Notes under the pieces: model-generated
What the model was told of the DNA's origin: nothing
The model's input: only the letters and a program-made list of their open reading frames with translations
The model's database searches: none
Assembly (NCBI RefSeq): GCF_000385375.1
Contig: NZ_ARVV01000001.1
Location: 2,976,001-3,040,000 of the forward strand
Length of the DNA: 64,000 nt
Source: Methyloversatilis discipulorum
GTDB lineage: Bacteria; Pseudomonadota; Gammaproteobacteria; Burkholderiales; Rhodocyclaceae
Direction of reading: 5' to 3'
Program-made: the position numbers and the translations under genes
Shown: piece by piece, positions 12,501 to 24,153 of the stretch
Numbering within the stretch: position 1 is the stretch's first letter
Layout: each line of letters begins with the position of its first letter

Positions 12501-13229
12501 TCAGTTTTCTTGATCGTGCGCCGCAAGAAGTGCGGCGAGACCTGAAGCGTCGATGCGCCAGTGGTAGCGGCTGTCCGCGTCAGTGAGCAGGTTGCTGCGT
12601 CGCAACAACCCGAGCGCACGACTGGCCGATTCCGGGGCGACGCCGAGGATGGCGCCGATGTCTTCCAGACTGAGGCGGATCGCCCTGCCGGGTGCCTCTT
12701 CGGTGCGCAGTCGCAGCAGCAGGCGCGCCACCCGCGTTTTCACGTCGGCGTGTCCGGCGGCCAGTTCGGCCAGCCAGGCGTCCGCTTCGGCCAGTGCGGC
12801 GTACCAGTGCTCGAACAGCGGTTTCTGCAGTCGCGGCGTTTCCCGATTGAGGCGTTCAATCAAGATGCGCGGGATGCGGCAGATCTTGGTCGGCGCCAGT
12901 GTGATTGCCGTGTGATCGTAGCCAGGCCGTACCAGCGCTTCGAGGCCGCACACGTCGCCCGGCCGCAGCACGCGCAGGATGCGCTGGTTGCCGTCGTTGC
13001 TGTAGCGCACCAGCTTGATCGCGCCAGCGCGCAAGGTGAACAGCCAGTCGCCATGGGCGCCGGCGTGATAGATGACGGCGCTGGAGGGGTAATCCAGGTC
13101 GTCTATCTGCTCATGCAGAAGCGCGAAATCGGCCTCCACCAGGTCGGCGAACAGCACCGACTGGCGGATGCTGCAGCCTTCGCAGTCACTGTGGCCGTTC
13201 CACGCCGATTTGATCGTGATCGCACGCAT
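12501..13229 (-). CDS. Crp/Fnr-family transcriptional regulator, FNR-like with incomplete Cys set
   Basis: A 242-residue regulator with an N-terminal cNMP-type cupin and a C-terminal winged helix. The recognition helix carries E-x2-SR (GVAPESASRALG), the residues that FNR uses to read TTGAT half sites. Cysteines are at 16, 19, 94 and 117. Positions 16, 19 and 117 align with FNR Cys20, Cys23 and Cys122, but the Cys29 equivalent is missing (QSV). Oxygen or redox sensing through a modified Fe-S site is therefore only a possibility. It starts 21 bp after the cysS stop on the same strand. Start choice (ATG 13229 versus TTG 13241) is uncertain. Confidence 0.85.
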   Translation of the reverse strand: MRAITIKSAWNGHSDCEGCSIRQSVLFADLVEADFALLHEQIDDLDYPSSAVIYHAGAHGDWLFTLRAGAIKLVRYSNDGNQRILRVLRPGDVCGLEALVRPGYDHTAITLAPTKICRIPRILIERLNRETPRLQKPLFEHWYAALAEADAWLAELAAGHADVKTRVARLLLRLRTEEAPGRAIRLSLEDIGAILGVAPESASRALGLLRRSNLLTDADSRYHWRIDASGLAALLAAHDQEN

Positions 13230-13250
13230 GCCCGACTGCAAAACTCCATG

Positions 13251-14630
<1,380 letters not shown>

Positions 14631-14778
14631 GGCTGGCCGTAAATCGGGAGGGCTGCGAAGAGGAAGACCCGCTCTGCGGGCAAGTACTCGAATCAGACGC
14701 AACGACAGGACGCCGGCACGCCTTCTTGATAAGATCCGGGGTTGTCAAACGACGCATTCACGCCAAAAAGTCTAACAC

Positions 14779-15918
14779 ATGGCCTTTACGCACCGCTCCG
14801 CCTCCCGCCTCGTTTCCAGCCTGATCGCCGGCCTGATGATGCTGTGCGCATCGGTCTCACCGGTCTTCGCCGACAGCATCCAGGAAGCGGAACAGCTATT
14901 GCGCCTGAAGCAGCCGCAACAGGCGCTTGAAAAGATCGACATCTACCTTGCGCAGCGACCGCGCGATCCGCAGGGCCGTTTCTTCAAGGGCCTCATCCTG
15001 ACCGAACTGGGCAAGATCCCGGAGGCGACCCTGGTATTCCAGAAGCTGACCGAGGACTACCCGGAGCTGCCCGAGCCCTACAACAACCTGGCTGTGCTGT
15101 ACGCGCAGCAGAAGCAGTACGACAAGGCCAAGACCGCGCTCGAAATGGCGATCCGCACCCATCCGAGCTACGCGGTGGCGCACGAGAACCTCGGCGACAT
15201 CTACGCCCGCATGGCGACGCAGGCCTACGACCGCGCGCTGCAGCTCGATTCGTCGAACAAGGCGGCACAGAGCAAGCTGAACCTGATCCGCGAAATGGTC
15301 GGCAACGGCAGTCGTGGCAACCAGAAGCCACGCGCCATTGCGCCGATCGCCGCCGCGCCGTCGACAGCGACCGCCACGCCGGCACCGGCTGCTCCGCCCG
15401 CGCCGAGCACGCCGGCAGCTCCGGCAGCTCCGGCGAAGCAGCCCGAGGCGGCCAAACCCGCCGAAGTACCGAAACCGCCGGCGCCGACCGCTGCCGCACC
15501 CGCGCCCGTACCGGCACCCGCCGCCGCAGTGCCGGCACCCGCGCCAAAGGCGGATGTTCCGGCAGCCACTGTGCCGCCGGTCGCGGAACTCACCCGCACC
15601 GTGCAGGACTGGGCGGCCGCCTGGTCGCGCAAGGATGTGAAGAGCTACCTTGGCTATTACGCGGCCGACTTCAAGGTACCGGACGGCAAACCCCGCGGTG
15701 CCTGGGAAACCGAGCGCCGGTCGCGCATCGCCAAGCCGGGCGCAATCGAGGTCCGCGTCGAGAACGTGAAGGTGAAGTCGGTCGCCACAGACCGTGCCGA
15801 CGCCACCTTCCGCCAGCACTACAAGGCGGTCGGCCTGAAGACAAGCACGACCAAGACGCTGACGCTGGTGCGCCGCGACGGCCGCTGGCTGATCCAGCAG
15901 GAGCGGGTCGGCGGATGA
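14779..15918 (+). CDS. Secreted TPR protein with C-terminal NTF2-like domain
   Basis: The 379-residue exported protein has a signal peptide (residues 1-31, ending SPVFADS) and about four TPR units (~32-170, including PEPYNNLAVLYAQQKQYDKAKTA). A low-complexity Ala/Pro linker (~185-275) is followed by a SnoaL/NTF2-like domain (~280-379, VQDWAAAWSRKDVKSYLGYYAADF...DGRWLIQQERVGG). The next gene, an L,D-transpeptidase, overlaps it by 4 bp and ends in a similar domain. The two may act together on the periplasmic cell wall; that is inferred from context. Confidence 0.8.
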   Translation: MAFTHRSASRLVSSLIAGLMMLCASVSPVFADSIQEAEQLLRLKQPQQALEKIDIYLAQRPRDPQGRFFKGLILTELGKIPEATLVFQKLTEDYPELPEPYNNLAVLYAQQKQYDKAKTALEMAIRTHPSYAVAHENLGDIYARMATQAYDRALQLDSSNKAAQSKLNLIREMVGNGSRGNQKPRAIAPIAAAPSTATATPAPAAPPAPSTPAAPAAPAKQPEAAKPAEVPKPPAPTAAAPAPVPAPAAAVPAPAPKADVPAATVPPVAELTRTVQDWAAAWSRKDVKSYLGYYAADFKVPDGKPRGAWETERRSRIAKPGAIEVRVENVKVKSVATDRADATFRQHYKAVGLKTSTTKTLTLVRRDGRWLIQQERVGG

Positions 15919-17144
15919 GCACGGCCCCGGTCGCCCGCAGCCGCGCGCTCACACGCGTACTGCGCAACGCCCTTTTCCTGTCCTCGCTGTGCGTGCCGCT
16001 GGCCATCGGCTCAGGCCAGTCGGGCAATGCCGTCCGCTATTCCGACAGCGGTCCCGAACCGATGCTCGAACAGGTGTTCCGACAGATCGAGAGCAAGCGG
16101 CTCGACCTCGCGCTGGAACAGGTCGATGCCCTGCTCCACATCTGGCCGAACTTCCGTCTCGCCCACCTGATACGCGGCGACCTGCTGATGGCGCGCGCCA
16201 GCGCGCTGACGACGATAGGCAATGCGCCGAATGCGCCGGCCGAGCGCCTGGCCGACCTGCGCGACGAGGCGATCGCGCGCATCCGCGCCTACCGCGACAA
16301 GCCGCCGGTCGATCGCGTACCGCGCTACCTGATGCAATTGCCAGCGGATCAGCGCCACGCGCTGGTAGTCGATGCGCGCCGTTCGCGCCTCTACCTGTAC
16401 GAGAACGTCGACGGCAAGCCGCGCTTCGTGGCCGACTGGTATGTATCGCACGGTCGCCTCGGCATCGAGAAAATGCGCGAGGGCGACAAGAAGACGCCGC
16501 TGGGCGTCTATCAGGTGACCGGCTTCCTGCCGCCGGAGAAGCTGACCGATTTCTATGGCGCGGGCGCATTGCCGATCAACTATCCGAACGCCTGGGACCG
16601 CAAGCAGGGCCGCAACGGCCACGGCATCTGGCTGCATGGTGTGCCGTCGGACACCTTCTCGCGACCGCCGCGTGCCTCGGACGGCTGTGTCGTGCTGGCC
16701 AATCCCGATTTCCAGGCGCTGAACAGGTATGTACAGGGCGCGCCGGTACCGGTGGTCATCAGCGATCAGGTCGAATGGCTGACGCTGGACGACTGGCAGG
16801 CCGAGCGGGCCGAGTTCAACCGCGCGCTGGAACAGTGGCGCGTCGACTGGGAAAGCCGCGACACCGACCGCCTGCTGTCGCACTACTCGCCGCAGTTCAG
16901 CGCCGACGGCAAGAACTTCGACGCCTTCGCGAAGAACAAGCGCGAGGTGAATGCGGCGAAGAAATGGATCAAGGTCGGCGTGCGCAATCTGAGCACCTTC
17001 CGCAATCCCGGCCGGGACCACCTGGTGGTCGTCACCTTCGAACAGGACTACCGCAGCGACAATCTGAGCAACGTGATGCGCAAGCAGCAATATTGGCAAA
17101 AGGAAAACGGCCGCTGGCGCATCGTCTTCGAGGGCTCGGCCTGA
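15915..17144 (+). CDS. L,D-transpeptidase (YkuD family) with C-terminal NTF2-like domain
   Basis: The 409-residue exported protein has an N-terminal signal region (LRNALFLSSLCVPLAIGSG) and a helical TPR-like segment (~45-125). The YkuD catalytic domain (~150-285) shows GHGIWLHGVP and the active-site Cys in SDGCVVL. Residues ~295-409 form an NTF2/Cds6-type domain (WRVDWESRDTDRLLSHYSPQF...YWQKENGRWRIVFEG). YkuD enzymes make 3-3 peptidoglycan cross-links or attach proteins to peptidoglycan. It starts within the upstream TPR gene (ATGA overlap), so co-translation is likely. Confidence 0.88.
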   Translation: MSTAPVARSRALTRVLRNALFLSSLCVPLAIGSGQSGNAVRYSDSGPEPMLEQVFRQIESKRLDLALEQVDALLHIWPNFRLAHLIRGDLLMARASALTTIGNAPNAPAERLADLRDEAIARIRAYRDKPPVDRVPRYLMQLPADQRHALVVDARRSRLYLYENVDGKPRFVADWYVSHGRLGIEKMREGDKKTPLGVYQVTGFLPPEKLTDFYGAGALPINYPNAWDRKQGRNGHGIWLHGVPSDTFSRPPRASDGCVVLANPDFQALNRYVQGAPVPVVISDQVEWLTLDDWQAERAEFNRALEQWRVDWESRDTDRLLSHYSPQFSADGKNFDAFAKNKREVNAAKKWIKVGVRNLSTFRNPGRDHLVVVTFEQDYRSDNLSNVMRKQQYWQKENGRWRIVFEGSA

Positions 17145-17199
17145 ACCGGCCGCCGCTCCACCTGTCTTTCACGCTTCCCACCCACACGGAGTCACCCGC

Positions 17200-17775
17200 A
17201 TGAAGAAGTTCCTGTTCGGCCTGCTGGCCGGCCTGCTGCCGCTGTTCGCCCTCGCCGCCAACCCGCAGGTCGAAATGAAGACCAGCCAGGGCACCATCGT
17301 GATCGAGCTGTTCCCGGAAGCCGCCCCGGCCACGGTCGACAATTTCGTCGAATATGTCAAAGCTGGTTTCTACGACGGTCTGATCTTCCATCGCGTGATC
17401 AACGGCTTCATGATTCAGGGCGGCGGTTTCGACCCGCAGATGAACCAGAAGGCCACCCGGGCGCCGGTGAAGAACGAGGCGCAACGGGCGCTCGACAAGG
17501 GCGTGCGCAATGCGCCGGGCACGCTGGCGATGGCACGCACCAACGACCCGCACTCGGCGACGGCGCAGTTCTTCATCAATCTGGTCGATAACCGCATGCT
17601 CGACTACCCGTCACGCGACGGCTATGGCTATACCGCATTCGCCAAGGTGATCAAGGGCATGGAAGTCGTGAACAACATCGCCACGGTGCGCACCGGCAAC
17701 GCCGGCATGCACCAGGACGTTCCGCTGACGCCGGTGGTCATCCAGTCCGTCCGCGTCCTCGAAGCCAAACCCTGA
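17200..17775 (+). CDS. ppiA: Periplasmic peptidyl-prolyl cis-trans isomerase (cyclophilin A type)
   Basis: This isomerase catalyses proline isomerisation in exported proteins. The 191-residue product has a signal peptide ([21 protein letters not shown]). The cyclophilin core follows ([19 protein letters not shown], then [21 protein letters not shown]). GGAG lies ~10 nt before the ATG. Its cytoplasmic paralogue follows 35 bp downstream, the two sharing most core motifs, consistent with an old tandem duplication. Confidence 0.93.
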   Translation: MKKFLFGLLAGLLPLFALAANPQVEMKTSQGTIVIELFPEAAPATVDNFVEYVKAGFYDGLIFHRVINGFMIQGGGFDPQMNQKATRAPVKNEAQRALDKGVRNAPGTLAMARTNDPHSATAQFFINLVDNRMLDYPSRDGYGYTAFAKVIKGMEVVNNIATVRTGNAGMHQDVPLTPVVIQSVRVLEAKP

Positions 17776-17810
17776 CCGCCGCGCCAGCGGCCCCAACCGG
17801 AGAACACAAC

Positions 17811-18299
17811 ATGGTCAAACTGCACACCAATCACGGCGTCATCACGCTCGAACTGGACGCCGAAAAGGCCCCGCAGACGGTGGCCAACTTCCTCGCCTAC
17901 GTCGAGGCCGGCCACTACAACAACACCATCTTCCACCGCGTGATCGGCAATTTCATGATCCAGGGCGGCGGCTTCGAGCCCGGCATGAAGCAGAAGGACA
18001 CCCAGGCCCCGATCAAGAACGAAGCCGGCAACGGCCTTTCGAACACGGTCGGCACCATCGCCATGGCGCGCACTTCCGACCCGCATTCCGCGACTGCCCA
18101 GTTCTTCATCAACGTCGGCGACAACCTGTTTCTCGACAAGGAACAGTCGCAGGACGGCTGGGGCTACTGCGTGTTCGGCCGCGTTACCGAAGGCATGGAC
18201 GTGGTGAACAAGATCAAGGGCGTGGCCACCGGCCGCTCCGGCTTCCACCAGGACGTGCCGAAGGAAGACGTGGTGATCGAACGCGCCGAAGTGGCGTAA
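17811..18299 (+). CDS. ppiB: Cytoplasmic peptidyl-prolyl cis-trans isomerase B
   Basis: A 162-residue cyclophilin without a signal peptide. It contains [19 protein letters not shown] and [21 protein letters not shown], and ends [10 protein letters not shown] as typical PpiB does. CCGGAGAAC precedes the ATG. The next gene, lpxH, begins within 20 bp, an order (ppiA-ppiB-lpxH) shared by many betaproteobacteria. Confidence 0.95.
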   Translation: MVKLHTNHGVITLELDAEKAPQTVANFLAYVEAGHYNNTIFHRVIGNFMIQGGGFEPGMKQKDTQAPIKNEAGNGLSNTVGTIAMARTSDPHSATAQFFINVGDNLFLDKEQSQDGWGYCVFGRVTEGMDVVNKIKGVATGRSGFHQDVPKEDVVIERAEVA

Positions 18300-18305
18300 C
18301 ACCGC

Positions 18306-19073
18306 GTGCGTGGCATGGACCTGCTCTGTTCCGATCTTCATCTGTCCGCCGCCACGCCTGCACTGAACGCGGCCTTCGTGGCCTTGCTCGAAGGCCGCGC
18401 GCGCGATGCGCAGCGCGTGTTCCTGCTCGGCGATCTGTTCGAGGCCTGGGCCGGCGACGAGGACGTCGACGACCCCGCTGTGCGTCCGGTGATCCGTGCT
18501 CTGCGGGCGCTGCACGAGCGCGGCATCGAACTGCACGTGCTGCCTGGCAATCGCGACTTCCTGCTCGGCGCGGGCTTCACCGCGGCCACCGGTGCGCGCA
18601 TTCACGGCGACTGGCTGATTGCCGACATCGGCGGCGAACCGACGCTGCTGCTGCACGGCGACACGCTGTGCACCGACGACCTGCCCTACATGCAGTTCCG
18701 CGCCATGGTGCGCAACCCGCAATGGCAGACCGCCTTCCTCGCCAAGCCGCTGGCCGAGCGCCACGCGATCGCCGAGGACATGCGCCGGCGCAGCAAGGAA
18801 GCCACGGCCGGCAAGGGCGAATACCTGATGGACGCCAACGCCGACGCGATCGCATCGATGTTCCGCCACCACGACGTCGCGCGGATGATCCACGGCCACA
18901 CACACCGGCCGGCCCGTCATCTGCACGAAGTCGATGGCGGCGCCTGCGTGCGCCACGTGCTGGCCGACTGGCGCGACCGCGCCTGCTGGTTCGAGGCCGA
19001 CGGCAGCGGCCTGCGCGCCTTCACCACCGACGATGCGGGCGCGCCGTTGCCGGACGCCCGCTACACCGCTTGA
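18306..19073 (+). CDS. lpxH: UDP-2,3-diacylglucosamine diphosphatase
   Basis: LpxH hydrolyses UDP-2,3-diacylglucosamine to lipid X in lipid A synthesis, peripherally at the inner membrane. The ~255-residue calcineurin-like phosphoesterase has the metal motifs DLHLS, GDLFEAW, GNRDFLLG, LLHGDTLCTDD and HGHTHRPA. Either the GTG at 18306 or the ATG at 18315 could start it; the ATG gives MDLLCSDLHLS, closer to the usual N-terminus, but neither has a clear ribosome binding site, so translation may be coupled to ppiB. Confidence 0.93.
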   Translation: MRGMDLLCSDLHLSAATPALNAAFVALLEGRARDAQRVFLLGDLFEAWAGDEDVDDPAVRPVIRALRALHERGIELHVLPGNRDFLLGAGFTAATGARIHGDWLIADIGGEPTLLLHGDTLCTDDLPYMQFRAMVRNPQWQTAFLAKPLAERHAIAEDMRRRSKEATAGKGEYLMDANADAIASMFRHHDVARMIHGHTHRPARHLHEVDGGACVRHVLADWRDRACWFEADGSGLRAFTTDDAGAPLPDARYTA

Positions 19074-19084
19074 GGAGACCTCAG

Positions 19085-19510
19085 ATGAGCACTTCCGAAC
19101 TGCGCATCCGCCTGGCCGCCGACGGCCGCATCGAGTGCCGCAAGGGCGATGCCGCACCGGCGATCACGCTGGACCCGGACTTCTTCGGCAATCCCGAGTC
19201 GGCCGAGGCCCAGCGCGCACTCGGCCGCTTCGTGTTCGCCGTGCTGCAGGGCGTCACGCCTGCGGCCGACGCAGACGCCCCTGCAGCCGCCGACCCGAAC
19301 AGCCCGGACGCGCTGTACCAGAACTTCGTCACGCTGCAGAGCGAAGCGATGAAGAGCTACTCGGCCAACATGCTGGCCATGGCCGAACAGGCGCTGCAGC
19401 AGTCGGCCGCCGCCGGCTTCGGACCGGCCGTCGAGGCGATGAAGGACTGGCCGTCGATCCGCACGGTCGCCGACATGCTGATCGCGCGCGGACCGGAACA
19501 GAAGAACTGA
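19085..19510 (+). CDS. Conserved hypothetical protein
   Basis: I do not recognise the family. The 141-residue soluble protein has a beta-rich start (ELRIRLAADGRIECRKG), an Ala/Asp-rich linker (~58-75) and a helical C-terminal half (TLQSEAMKSYSANMLAMAEQALQQ). No signal peptide, membrane segment or catalytic motif is visible. GAGGAG lies 7 nt before the ATG, so translation is well supported. It follows lpxH by 11 bp and ends before a strong terminator, making it the last gene of the ppiA-ppiB-lpxH run. Confidence 0.75.
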   Translation: MSTSELRIRLAADGRIECRKGDAAPAITLDPDFFGNPESAEAQRALGRFVFAVLQGVTPAADADAPAAADPNSPDALYQNFVTLQSEAMKSYSANMLAMAEQALQQSAAAGFGPAVEAMKDWPSIRTVADMLIARGPEQKN

Positions 19511-19543
19511 GCGCCGTGCTGAACGCAGCGGCGACGCATGTGA

Positions 19544-19573
19544 AAAAGGCCGATTCGAAGGAATCGGCCTTTT
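19544..19573. terminator. Terminator between the lpxH-distal gene and tRNA-Thr
   Basis: A 13-bp stem (AAAAGGCCGATTC / GAATCGGCCTTTT) with loop GAAG has a U-tract on both strands. It can end the plus-strand operon and the minus-strand tRNA-Thr transcript. Confidence 0.9.
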
Positions 19574-19579
19574 CTTTAT

Positions 19580-19655
19580 TGGTGCCGCTTGTCGGAATCG
19601 AACTGACGACCTACCGCTTACAAGGCGGTTGCTCTACCAACTGAGCTAAAGCGGC
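19580..19655 (-). tRNA. tRNA-Thr (anticodon UGU)
   Basis: The reverse complement folds into a 76-nt cloverleaf. The acceptor arm is GCCGCTT/AAGCGGC with discriminator A and an encoded CCA. The D arm carries AGCTCAGTTGGTAGAGC, the anticodon stem CCGCC/GGCGG-like around CTTGTAA (anticodon TGT), and the T loop is TTCGATT. A TATAAT -10 box lies about 10 nt upstream. Confidence 0.96.
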
Positions 19656-19664
19656 GAGTTGCGG

Positions 19665-19670
19665 ATTATA
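19665..19670 (-). promoter_or_regulatory. -10 box of the tRNA-Thr promoter
   Basis: A perfect TATAAT on the minus strand ends 9 nt before the mature tRNA 5' end, leaving room for only a very short leader. No good TTGACA-like -35 is seen at 16-18 bp. Confidence 0.55.
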
Positions 19671-19797
19671 TCGCTGCTGTCGCCTCGCGCGGCGCTGTCG
19701 CTGCGCAATGTGCATGGATTAAACTGCAGGACACTACAACAATGCCTTCGCGCGTCAGCGTGGCGAGCCGTTCGCCGCGGACGAAGGCCCTGATCCG

Positions 19798-21318
19798 ATG
19801 CCCGATCCCGTCACGCCTGTTCTGACCGCCCAGCGCACGCTCGATGTCCTGCTGATCGAGGACTCCGAAGACGACGCGGTGCTGCTGCTGCATCGCTTCC
19901 GTCAGGCCGGCTACACCGTGCGCTCGATCCGTGTCGAGGACGAGAAGGGGCTGCGCGCCGCGTTGCGCTCGGCTTCCTGGGATGTCGTGCTGTCCGACCA
20001 CAACATGCCGCAGTTCTCGGCCATGGCGGCGCTGGGCATCCTGCAGGAACTGGGGCTGGATCTGCCCTTCATCATCGTGTCGGGCGTGATCGAGGAAGAC
20101 ATCGCCGTGTCGGCGATGCGCGCCGGCGCCCACGATTACCTGAGCAAGACCAATCTCGACCGCCTGGTGCCGGCGGTCGAGCGCGAAATGCGCGAAGCGC
20201 GCAACCGCGCCGAGCGGCACAGCGCACTCGACGCCGTGCGCGACAGCGAAGCACGCTTCCGTGCGCTGGCGGCCAACATCCCCGGCATGGTGTTCCAGCT
20301 GCTGCGCCACGACGACGGCGGCTGGCGCTTCCTGTTCGTCAGTGACGGTTGTCTCGCCCTGCTCGCGCTGAAGCCGTCGGAACTGATCGCCCAACCCGGC
20401 CGCTTCCTCGAAATGGTGCTGCCGGAGGACATGCCGGAACTGAACCGCGCAATGAAGCAGTCGGCGCAGTCGCAGTCCACGGTGAACTGGGAAGGCCGCA
20501 TCCGGCTGCCGGACGGCGACGTGAAATGGGTGAACCTGCGCTCGTCGCCGCGGCTGCTCGCCTCCGGCGTACCGATCTGGGAAGGCATCGTTTCCAACAT
20601 CACGCAGAGCAAGCTGACCGAGCGCGAATTGCGTCAGTCGCGCGGCCAGCTGGCCGAGCTGTCGTCGCACCTGCAGATCGCGAAGGAGGAGGAACGCGAA
20701 CGGATCGCGCGCGACATCCACGACGAACTGGGCGGCCTGCTGGTGGCGTTGAAGTTCGAAGTTTCGCTGCTGGCGAACAAGACCGCCGCCGACCCCGACG
20801 CCATCCGTGCACGTTCACAGAGCATGGGCAAGCTGGTGGATGACGCGATCACCACGGTCGGCCGCATCGCGCGCGAACTGCGTCCGGGCATCCTGAAGGA
20901 GTTCGGACTGGCCCCAGCGATCGAGAGCCATGCCGAGGATTTTTCCGCACGCACCGGCCTGCAGTGCGAACTGCTGTGCATCGACCACGACATCGAGCCG
21001 GACGAGGAGACGGCGATCGCGCTGTTCCGCGTGTTCCAGGAGGCGCTGACCAATGTGTCCAAGCACGCTCAGGCGCACAAGGTCGAAGTCAGGCTGACGC
21101 AGGAAGACGACGACATCGTGCTGGAAATCGCCGACGATGGTCGCGGTCTTGCGCCCGCCGATCTGAACAAGCCCAAATCATTCGGCCTGCGCGGCATACG
21201 CGAGCGGGTCGCCCACCTGAACGGCCGCTTCGAGGCGAGCGGCCGCGACGGCGGCGGCACCCGGCTGCTGCTGCGTGTACCGGCCTGCCGCCGCACCGTA
21301 CTGGAGTTCGCACGATGA
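19798..21318 (+). CDS. Hybrid-architecture sensor histidine kinase (REC-PAS-HisKA_3-HATPase)
   Basis: The 506-residue cytosolic kinase has a receiver domain first (residues 12-130, phosphoacceptor Asp67 in VVLSDHNMP). A PAS domain (~148-270) is followed by a NarL-type dimerisation helix with His308 (RERIARDIHDELGG) and a HATPase domain (FQEALTNVSKHAQA, DDGRGL, FGLRGIRERV). No membrane segment is present, so input comes from the receiver and PAS domains. It overlaps the response regulator gene by 4 bp, so the two form one signalling unit. The signal is unknown. Confidence 0.92.
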   Translation: MPDPVTPVLTAQRTLDVLLIEDSEDDAVLLLHRFRQAGYTVRSIRVEDEKGLRAALRSASWDVVLSDHNMPQFSAMAALGILQELGLDLPFIIVSGVIEEDIAVSAMRAGAHDYLSKTNLDRLVPAVEREMREARNRAERHSALDAVRDSEARFRALAANIPGMVFQLLRHDDGGWRFLFVSDGCLALLALKPSELIAQPGRFLEMVLPEDMPELNRAMKQSAQSQSTVNWEGRIRLPDGDVKWVNLRSSPRLLASGVPIWEGIVSNITQSKLTERELRQSRGQLAELSSHLQIAKEEERERIARDIHDELGGLLVALKFEVSLLANKTAADPDAIRARSQSMGKLVDDAITTVGRIARELRPGILKEFGLAPAIESHAEDFSARTGLQCELLCIDHDIEPDEETAIALFRVFQEALTNVSKHAQAHKVEVRLTQEDDDIVLEIADDGRGLAPADLNKPKSFGLRGIRERVAHLNGRFEASGRDGGGTRLLLRVPACRRTVLEFAR

Positions 21319-21953
21319 GCAGCATCCGCATCCTGATCGCCGACGACCACGCCATCGTGCGTTCGGGTCTGCGCCAGATCCTGTCCGACAGCCCCGACCT
21401 GGTGGTCACCGGCGAGGCCGAGAACGGCGTCGAGGCCATGCACAAGCTGCGCGACGGCAGCTTCGACATGGTGCTGATGGACGTGTCCATGCCCGACCGC
21501 AACGGCATCGACACCCTGAAGCTCGTGCGCAAGGAGTTTCCCAAGCTGCCGGTGCTGGTGCTGTCGATGCATCCGGAAGACCAGTACGCCATCCGCGCGC
21601 TGAAGGCCGGCGCCTCCGGCTATCTGACCAAGCAGAGTGCGCCGGAGCAGCTGGTGACCGCCATCCGTCAGGTCGCCAGCGGCAAGAAGTACGTGTCGCC
21701 GACACTGGCGATGGAGCTGGCCAACGCCATCACCGACGACAGCGAGCGCCCGCCGCACGAAAAGCTGTCTGACCGCGAGTACCAGACGCTGGTGATGATC
21801 GCGTCGGGCAAGACGCTGACGCAGATCGGCGAAGAACTGAATCTGAGCGTCAAGACGGTCAGCGTCTATCGCGCCCGGTTGCTGGAGAAGATGCGCATGA
21901 AGAACAACGCCGAACTGACCCACTACGGGCTGAAGCATGGTCTGGTCGACTGA
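21315..21953 (+). CDS. NarL/FixJ-family response regulator
   Basis: The 212-residue DNA-binding regulator has a receiver domain with Asp56 (VLMDVSMPDRNG) and a LuxR-type helix-turn-helix (LSDREYQTLVMIASGKTLTQIGEELNLSVKTVSVYRARLLEKM). The ATG lies inside the kinase stop (ATGA), indicating translational coupling with its cognate kinase. Target genes are unknown; the location beside the diguanylate cyclase and flagellin genes hints at a link to motility. Confidence 0.94.
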   Translation: MSSIRILIADDHAIVRSGLRQILSDSPDLVVTGEAENGVEAMHKLRDGSFDMVLMDVSMPDRNGIDTLKLVRKEFPKLPVLVLSMHPEDQYAIRALKAGASGYLTKQSAPEQLVTAIRQVASGKKYVSPTLAMELANAITDDSERPPHEKLSDREYQTLVMIASGKTLTQIGEELNLSVKTVSVYRARLLEKMRMKNNAELTHYGLKHGLVD

Positions 21954-22009
21954 ATATGGGCTGCGCCAGCGTTGCAGCGCCCGGTGACAAATTTCGCACG
22001 GCTTCCCCC

Positions 22010-22036
22010 TAAAGGCCGCAGGGCGATTGCCGTAGT
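22010..22036 (+). promoter_or_regulatory. Candidate sigma28 (FliA) promoter of the GGDEF gene
   Basis: TAAAGGCC (22010-22017), 11 bp, then GCCGTAGT (22029-22036). The TAAA and GCCG cores and the spacing match the FliA consensus TAAAGTTT-N11-GCCGATAA; the outer bases do not. It lies 33 bp before the ATG. Confidence 0.45.
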
Positions 22037-22069
22037 TTGCATTCGTTACAAACCGTTAATAGTCCGCAC

Positions 22070-23821
<1,752 letters not shown>

Positions 23822-24153
23822 GCGCCGCTGTGTCACCTGCGCAGCGGCAATCACAATTGGTAACAGTTGAAATCAAGCGCTGACGCGGCTTTCCGGGCGA
23901 ATTTCACGCCATCCCCAAAGCACAAGGCACTCTTCGGGGCAACCCTAAAGTTTTTGCCCCTCGAACCTACACCGCAGCGGCAAGCCATTTCGCGATGCCT
24001 GCGCCTGAAAGCCACGAGCACAAAGGCTTTCATTGAGATAGCGGGCTAAAGTTTTCTCTCCCCTCTCCGTTACTTGAATCATCGGCGACATCAACATCGG
24101 GTCATGCAACCCAGGGCGCCGTAACTACACCACTTCGTGACAGGAGAAAGAAA
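23822..24153. other. Intergenic region upstream of flagellin
   Basis: This 332-bp stretch has no gene. It holds the sigma28 promoter at 24047-24073, an imperfect upstream echo of its -35 (TAAAGTTT at 23946-23953) and a long A/T-richer leader, with AGGAGA 6 nt before the fliC ATG. The leader from the promoter to the ATG is about 75 nt. Confidence 0.6.
24047..24073 (+). promoter_or_regulatory. Sigma28 (FliA) promoter of fliC
   Basis: A perfect -35 TAAAGTTT (24047-24054) is followed after exactly 11 bp by TCCGTTAC (24066-24073), five of eight bases of GCCGATAA. This is the expected late-class flagellar promoter. Confidence 0.75.

Noticed and set aside
23946..23972. Second TAAAGTTT upstream of fliC as another sigma28 promoter
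   Set aside because: At the required 11-bp spacing the -10 position reads ACCTACAC, which matches only four of eight consensus bases; the copy at 24047 is much better.
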